Shown in pieces: positions 59,653-64,000 of a stretch of 64,000 bases of DNA; position 1 is the first letter of the stretch, and every line of letters begins with the position of its first letter. The position numbers and the translations under genes were made by a program. The notes under the pieces are model-generated. The model saw nothing but the letters and a program-made list of their open reading frames with translations, searched no databases and was not told the DNA's origin. Source of the DNA: Paractinoplanes tereljensis (GTDB lineage: Bacteria > Actinomycetota > Actinomycetes > Mycobacteriales > Micromonosporaceae); NCBI RefSeq assembly GCF_016862435.1, contig NZ_BOMY01000050.1:306037-370036 (forward strand), given 5' to 3'.

Positions 59653-60413
59653 TGCTGCTCTGTATCGACATCGGTAACACCAACACCGTTCTCGCCACCT
59701 TCGACGGCGACAAGCTGGTGCACAACTGGCGGATCAAGACCGATTCCCGGTCCACCGCCGACGAGCTGGGCCTGATGTTCCGCGGGCTGCTCGCCGGGGA
59801 CGCCGTGGAGATCACCGGGGTGGCCGCCTGCTCCACCGTGCCGGCCGCGCTGCGCACCCTGCGCACGATGCTGAGCCGGTACTACGGCGAGCTGCCCAAC
59901 GTGATCGTCGAGCCGGGCGTGAAGACCGGCGTACAGCTGGCCATCGACAACCCCAAGGAGGTCGGCGCCGACCGGGTGGTCAACACCCTGGCCGCGCACG
60001 CCCTCTACGGCGGACCGTCGATCGTCGTCGACTTCGGCACCACCACCAACTTCGACGTGATCAGCGCGAAGGGCGAGTTCCTCGGTGGTGCGTTCGCGCC
60101 GGGCATCGAGATCTCCTTCGACGCGCTCGCCGCCCGCGCGGCCCAGCTGCGCAAGGTCGAGCCGGCCAAGCCGCGCTCGGTGATCGGCAAGAACACCGTC
60201 GAGTGCCTGCAGTCCGGCATGTATTACGGCTTCGCCGGCCAGGTCGACCGGATCGTCGAGCAGATGACCGAGGAACTGGGCGGCAGTGTGTCGGCGGTGA
60301 TCGCCACCGGCGGGCTGGCCTGGCTGGTCAAGGACGAGTGCCGCACCATCACCGCGCACGAGCCGATGATCACGCTGATCGGGCTGCGGATGGTATATGA
60401 GCGGAACGTCTGA
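59652..60413 (+). CDS. coaX: Type III pantothenate kinase
   Basis: 253 residues from ATG 59652. It phosphorylates pantothenate, the first step of CoA synthesis. ASKHA-fold motifs: LCIDIGNTNTVLATFDGD, NPKEVGADRVVNTLAAHA, VVDFGTTTNFDVI and GGAFAPGIEISFDALAARAA. It belongs to the cofactor run nadB-nadC-coaX; with panC this links pantothenate and NAD synthesis. Confidence 0.96.
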   Translation: MLLCIDIGNTNTVLATFDGDKLVHNWRIKTDSRSTADELGLMFRGLLAGDAVEITGVAACSTVPAALRTLRTMLSRYYGELPNVIVEPGVKTGVQLAIDNPKEVGADRVVNTLAAHALYGGPSIVVDFGTTTNFDVISAKGEFLGGAFAPGIEISFDALAARAAQLRKVEPAKPRSVIGKNTVECLQSGMYYGFAGQVDRIVEQMTEELGGSVSAVIATGGLAWLVKDECRTITAHEPMITLIGLRMVYERNV

Positions 60414-60469
60414 GGGCCGCTTAGTAGGCTTTCTGCGTCGTTGAACGAGTTCCCACAGAGAGCAGTGCC

Positions 60470-61978
60470 GTGACCGAGCAGATTGTGCCCGCAACTGACC
60501 CCTCCGAGGACCTTCCCGAGCAGATGCGGGTCCGCCGGTCGAAGCGGGAGCGGCTGCTGGCCGAGGGCGTCCCGCCCTACCCGGTAAACCTGGCCCGCAC
60601 CGACTCGCTCAAGGAACTGCGGGAGAAGTACCCGGAACTGCCGATCGACCACGCGACCGGCGACCAGGTCGCGGTCACCGGCCGGCTGATCTTCATCCGG
60701 AACGGCGGCAAGCTGTGTTTCGCGACCCTGCGCGACGGCGACGGCACCGAGCTGCAGGTCATGCTCTCCCTCGACAAGGTCGGCGAGCAGGCGCTGGCCG
60801 ACTGGAAGCACCTGGTCGACCTCGGTGACCTGGTCGGCATCGCGGGCGAGGTGATCACCAGCCGGCGCGGCGAGCTGTCCGTGCTGGCCGACTCGTGGGC
60901 GATGAGCGCCAAGGCGCTGCGCCCGCTGCCGGTGGCCCACAAGCCACTGTCCGAGGAGACCCGGATCCGGCAGCGCTACGTCGACCTGATCGTGCGGCCG
61001 CAGGCGCGGGAGACCGTGCGGGCCCGGGCCACCGTCGTGCGAAGCCTGCGCGAGTCGCTGTTCCGTCGCAATTTCCTCGAGGTCGAAACACCAATGTTGC
61101 AGTTGCTGCACGGCGGTGCGGCGGCCCGTCCGTTTGTGACGCACAGCAACGCACTCGACACTGATCTCTATCTCCGGATCGCGCCGGAACTGTTTTTGAA
61201 GCGCGCCGTCGTCGGCGGCATCGAGCGCGTCTTCGAGATCAACCGGAACTTCCGCAATGAGGGCATGGACTCGAGTCACTCGCCCGAGTTCGCGATGCTG
61301 GAGGCGTACCAGGCGTACGCCGACTACAACGTGATGCAGCAGCAGGTTCAGGAGTGGATTCAGGAAGCCGCCTTCGCGGTCGCCGGCTCACACGTAGTGA
61401 CCCACTTCGACGGCTCCGAGTTGGATCTGGGCGGCCAGTGGCCGGCTGTCACGCTGTTCGGTTCGCTCTCCGACGCCCTCGGTGAAGAAGTCACGGTCAC
61501 CACCGATCGCGCGCAACTTGCAGGCTATGCGGAAAAGCACGACCTATCCGTCGACCCGAAGTGGAGCAACGGCAAGCTGGCCGAGGAGCTGTTCGAGCAC
61601 CTGGTCGTGCCGTCTCTGCAGGGGCCGACATTTGTACGGGATTATCCCGAAGAGACCGCCCCGCTTACCCGGGCTCACCGGGAAACTCCCGGTCTGACCG
61701 AGAAGTGGGATCTGTACGTATCCGGTTTTGAGCTGGCCACCGCCTATTCCGAGTTGGTCGACCCGGTGGTGCAGCGCGAACGGCTCGTGTCGCAGTCGTT
61801 GCTGGCCGCCGGCGGCGATCCCGAGGCGATGCAGCTGGACGAAGATTTCCTCCGCGCGATGGAGTACGGAATGCCGCCGACCGGTGGGATGGGAATGGGA
61901 ATCGACCGGCTGTTGATGGCCCTCACCGGGCTCGGCATTCGCGAAACCATCCTGTTCCCGCTCGTCCGGCCCGAGTAA
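60470..61978 (+). CDS. lysS: Lysyl-tRNA synthetase (class II)
   Basis: 502 residues from GTG 60470. An N-terminal OB-fold anticodon-binding domain (VTGRLIFIRNGGKLCFATLRD) is followed by the class II catalytic core: motif 2 FEINRNFRNEGMDSSHSPEF and motif 3 GMGMGIDRLLMALTGLG, which binds ATP. Length is standard. It lies between coaX and lsr2 as in Mycobacterium. Confidence 0.96.
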   Translation: MTEQIVPATDPSEDLPEQMRVRRSKRERLLAEGVPPYPVNLARTDSLKELREKYPELPIDHATGDQVAVTGRLIFIRNGGKLCFATLRDGDGTELQVMLSLDKVGEQALADWKHLVDLGDLVGIAGEVITSRRGELSVLADSWAMSAKALRPLPVAHKPLSEETRIRQRYVDLIVRPQARETVRARATVVRSLRESLFRRNFLEVETPMLQLLHGGAAARPFVTHSNALDTDLYLRIAPELFLKRAVVGGIERVFEINRNFRNEGMDSSHSPEFAMLEAYQAYADYNVMQQQVQEWIQEAAFAVAGSHVVTHFDGSELDLGGQWPAVTLFGSLSDALGEEVTVTTDRAQLAGYAEKHDLSVDPKWSNGKLAEELFEHLVVPSLQGPTFVRDYPEETAPLTRAHRETPGLTEKWDLYVSGFELATAYSELVDPVVQRERLVSQSLLAAGGDPEAMQLDEDFLRAMEYGMPPTGGMGMGIDRLLMALTGLGIRETILFPLVRPE

Positions 61979-62067
61979 TATTCGACCCGCCATTGACGTA
62001 TACCGCCGCTCTGGCGTTATTGTCTTGTGCGTTGCGGGAGAACCTGTGTTCGGGAGGATAGCGGCGC

Positions 62068-62424
62068 GTGGCCAAGCAGATCATTCACAAGCTGGTCGAT
62101 GACCTCGACGGCGGTGACGCCGAGGAGACCGTCAAGTTTGCGCTCGACGGCATTCAGTACGAGATCGACCTCTCGGAGAAGAACGCGGCTAAATTGCGGG
62201 ACGTCTTCGCTCCGTACGTCGGCTCCGGTTCCAAGGTGGCCCGCGGCGGTGTGGTCGTCGGCGGCCGGGCCGCGCGTGGTCGCGGTGGCGCGACCGCCGA
62301 CCGGGAGCAGAACAAGGCGATCCGGGAGTGGGCCAAGAAGGCCGGCAAGGACATCTCCGACCGGGGTCGCATCCCGCAGGAGATCGTGGACGAGTTCCAC
62401 TCGAAGGGCCCGGGTCGGGCCTGA
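62068..62424 (+). CDS. lsr2: Lsr2 nucleoid-associated protein
   Basis: 118 residues from GTG 62068, with a GGGAGG ribosome-binding site 10 bases upstream. The N-terminal oligomerisation domain (VKFALDGIQYEIDLSEKNAA) and the C-terminal AT-hook-like DNA-binding domain (WAKKAGKDISDRGRIPQEIV, containing the RGR tripeptide) are both intact. Lsr2 is the H-NS-like silencer of AT-rich, often horizontally acquired, actinobacterial DNA. It is thus a candidate repressor of the AT-richer island at 33-37 kb. Confidence 0.95.
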   Translation: MAKQIIHKLVDDLDGGDAEETVKFALDGIQYEIDLSEKNAAKLRDVFAPYVGSGSKVARGGVVVGGRAARGRGGATADREQNKAIREWAKKAGKDISDRGRIPQEIVDEFHSKGPGRA

Positions 62425-62440
62425 GGTACGCGTACCGTGC

Positions 62441-62473
62441 AGGGCCCGTCGCGCTTGATGCGCGACGGGCCCT
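62441..62473 (+). terminator. Terminator hairpin after lsr2
   Basis: Perfect 14-bp inverted repeat (62441-62454 and 62460-62473) with loop TTGAT, followed by CTTGCTTTTGACTT. It is preceded by a 12-bp perfect palindrome GGTACGCGTACC at 62425-62436. Confidence 0.88.
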
Positions 62474-62511
62474 CTTGCTTTTGACTTGATCTTCACATTC
62501 GGGACGTAGAG

Positions 62512-62552
62512 TTATCCACAGGGTTGGAGCGGGTTGTCCACAGGCTGTGGAC
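62512..62552. promoter_or_regulatory. DnaA-box cluster upstream of clpC
   Basis: TTATCCACA (62512-62520) and TTGTCCACA (62534-62542) match DnaA-box consensus. The second is followed by an inverted copy, giving the perfect palindrome GTCCACAG-G-CTGTGGAC (62536-62552). The lsr2-clpC gap (62425-62776) contains this cluster, the lsr2 terminator and a TAGAGT -10-like hexamer at about 62692; no gene is seen in it. Confidence 0.55.
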
Positions 62553-62776
62553 GTGTGTTCGGGCGCGATTTCGCTGTCCGCGTACTCGTTCGGGTGGGGG
62601 AACAGCGGTTGGGCGTGCGAAGTTGGCTAAATCAACGTTGCAGACGGTTTCGAGGAGCCACGAGGGCTCAGCAAGACCACCCGGCGGCGATAGAGTAGTG
62701 ACAGCACCGGCATCACCGATGCCGGTGCGCTGGCCCCGCCAGTTATTGGCGCACGGCACGTGAGGAGCACGAGGGC

Positions 62777-64000
62777 ATGTTCGAGCGGTTCACCGACCGA
62801 GCGCGACGGGTTGTCGTCCTGGCCCAAGAAGAGGCCCGGATGCTCAACCACAACTACATCGGGACCGAGCACATTCTGCTCGGCCTGATCCACGAGGGCG
62901 AGGGTGTTGCCGCCAAGGCTCTGGAGAGCCTGGGCATCTCGCTCGAAGGGGTCCGGCAGCAGGTCGAGGAGATCATCGGCCAGGGTCAGCAGGCGCCGAG
63001 CGGGCACATCCCGTTCACGCCGCGGGCCAAGAAGGTGCTGGAGCTGTCGCTGCGCGAGGCGCTGCAGCTCGGGCACAACTACATCGGCACGGAGCACATC
63101 CTGCTCGGGCTGATCCGTGAGGGCGAGGGCGTCGCCGCCCAGGTGCTGGTCAAGCTCGGCGCCGACCTCAACCGGGTCCGCCAGCAGGTCATCCAGCTGC
63201 TCTCGGGCTACCAGGGCAAGGAGCCGGCCGCGGCCGGCGCGGCGGCGGGCGAGGCTGCGCCGTCGACGAGCCTGGTGCTCGACCAGTTCGGACGCAACCT
63301 GACCCAGGCCGCCCGCGAGGGCAAGCTCGACCCGGTCATCGGCCGGGAAAAGGAAATCGAGCGGGTCATGCAGGTGCTCTCCCGCCGCACCAAGAACAAC
63401 CCGGTGCTCATCGGCGAGCCCGGCGTCGGCAAGACCGCCGTCGTCGAGGGCCTGTCCCAGTCGATCGTCAAGGGCGAGGTGCCCGAGACCCTCAAGGACA
63501 AGCAGCTCTACACGCTCGACCTGGGCGCGCTGGTCGCCGGTTCCCGCTACCGCGGTGACTTCGAGGAGCGCCTGAAGAAGGTGCTCAAGGAGATCCGCAC
63601 GCGCGGCGACATCATCCTGTTCATCGACGAGATCCACACCCTGGTGGGTGCGGGTGCCGCCGAGGGCGCGATCGACGCGGCAAGCATCCTCAAGCCGATG
63701 CTGGCCCGCGGCGAGCTGCAGACCATCGGCGCGACCACCCTGGATGAATACCGCAAGCACCTGGAGAAGGATGCCGCTCTCGAGCGCCGCTTCCAGCCCA
63801 TCCAGGTCGGCGAGCCGTCGCTGGCGCACACCATCGAGATCCTCAAGGGTCTGCGTGACCGCTACGAGGCGCACCACCGGATCAGCATCACCGACGCGGC
63901 CCTGGTCGCGGCGGCCACGCTGGCCGACCGGTACATCTCCGACCGCTTCCTGCCGGACAAGGCGATCGACCTGATCGACGAGGCCGGCGCCCGGATGCGC
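62777..64000 (+). CDS. clpC: ClpC AAA+ unfoldase (3' end beyond the window)
   Basis: The first 408 codons are present and the frame is open at the right edge. Two Clp N-terminal repeats (HNYIGTEHILLGLIHEGEGV and HNYIGTEHILLGLIREGEGV) occupy residues 1-150. The first AAA+ module has Walker A GEPGVGKTAV (near 215), Walker B ILFIDEIHTLVGAG and an arginine-finger region. ClpC delivers substrates to the ClpP protease. The second AAA+ domain and ClpP-binding loop are outside the window. A GAGGGC ribosome-binding sequence precedes the ATG. Confidence 0.97.
   Translation, partial: MFERFTDRARRVVVLAQEEARMLNHNYIGTEHILLGLIHEGEGVAAKALESLGISLEGVRQQVEEIIGQGQQAPSGHIPFTPRAKKVLELSLREALQLGHNYIGTEHILLGLIREGEGVAAQVLVKLGADLNRVRQQVIQLLSGYQGKEPAAAGAAAGEAAPSTSLVLDQFGRNLTQAAREGKLDPVIGREKEIERVMQVLSRRTKNNPVLIGEPGVGKTAVVEGLSQSIVKGEVPETLKDKQLYTLDLGALVAGSRYRGDFEERLKKVLKEIRTRGDIILFIDEIHTLVGAGAAEGAIDAASILKPMLARGELQTIGATTLDEYRKHLEKDAALERRFQPIQVGEPSLAHTIEILKGLRDRYEAHHRISITDAALVAAATLADRYISDRFLPDKAIDLIDEAGARMR

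Noticed and set aside
62560..62776. ClgR-type operator in front of clpC
   Set aside because: Short GTTCG-like fragments occur but no full, correctly spaced motif could be found by eye.

Overview
The window is a very GC-rich, tightly packed chromosomal segment with frequent GTG starts and many 1-4 base start/stop overlaps. It carries Lsr2, type VII secretion genes, the Crp-Nth-MarP block and the FtsH-FolE-FolP-FolB-FolK block, so the source is an actinobacterium. Protein flavour and gene order point to Micromonosporaceae (an Actinoplanes- or Micromonospora-like organism); that family assignment is inference. No rRNA, tRNA, CRISPR array, integrase, transposase or relaxase was recognised.

Three stretches follow gene order known from Mycobacterium: crp-nth-tlpA-like-nudix-marP (6.6-12.0 kb), ppa-dacB-metalloprotease-tilS-hpt-ftsH-folE-folP-folB-folK-DUF3180 (19.2-44.3 kb, interrupted), and Rossmann/DUF2520-panC-...-coaX-lysS-lsr2-clpC (54.4-64.0 kb). 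What departs from this backbone is the interesting part.

Region by region: 0-3.1 kb, the end of a TPR regulator and a Ser/Thr kinase. 3.1-6.4 kb, an acyl-CoA carboxylase alpha/beta pair in which both subunits have lost hallmark active-site residues. 6.6-12.0 kb, Crp regulator, CapA-like protein, DNA repair, thiol-redox, Nudix and the acid-resistance protease MarP. 12.0-19.0 kb, a partial, divergently arranged type VII secretion locus (mycP, eccC, eccD). 19.2-27.8 kb, pyrophosphatase, cell-wall, tRNA-modification, purine-salvage, FtsH and folate genes. 27.8-42.0 kb, an accessory insertion between folE and folP. It holds an AhpD-like/MarR/RidA group, a three-gene FtsK/EccC-like ATPase cassette, and a relaxase-less type IV secretion-like operon (VirB2-, VirB3-, VirB4-, VirB6- and VirB8-like proteins plus a two-domain cell-wall hydrolase). 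42.0-44.3 kb, the rest of the folate operon. 44.4-50.2 kb, an orphan permease and an OpuC-type osmoprotectant ABC transporter whose binding protein looks circularly permuted. 50.3-52.2 kb, a membrane-anchored Gly/Pro/Asn-rich repeat protein. 52.2-54.3 kb, a NuoD-like complex I subunit coupled to a MidA/NDUFAF7-like methyltransferase. 54.4-64.0 kb, pantothenate, NAD and CoA synthesis, LysS, Lsr2 and the start of ClpC.

The strongest candidate for an under-described system is the 33.5-41.7 kb type IV secretion-like operon with the adjacent FtsK-type ATPase cassette. Together they look like a chromosomal export or uptake machine with no DNA-transfer initiation gene in view.
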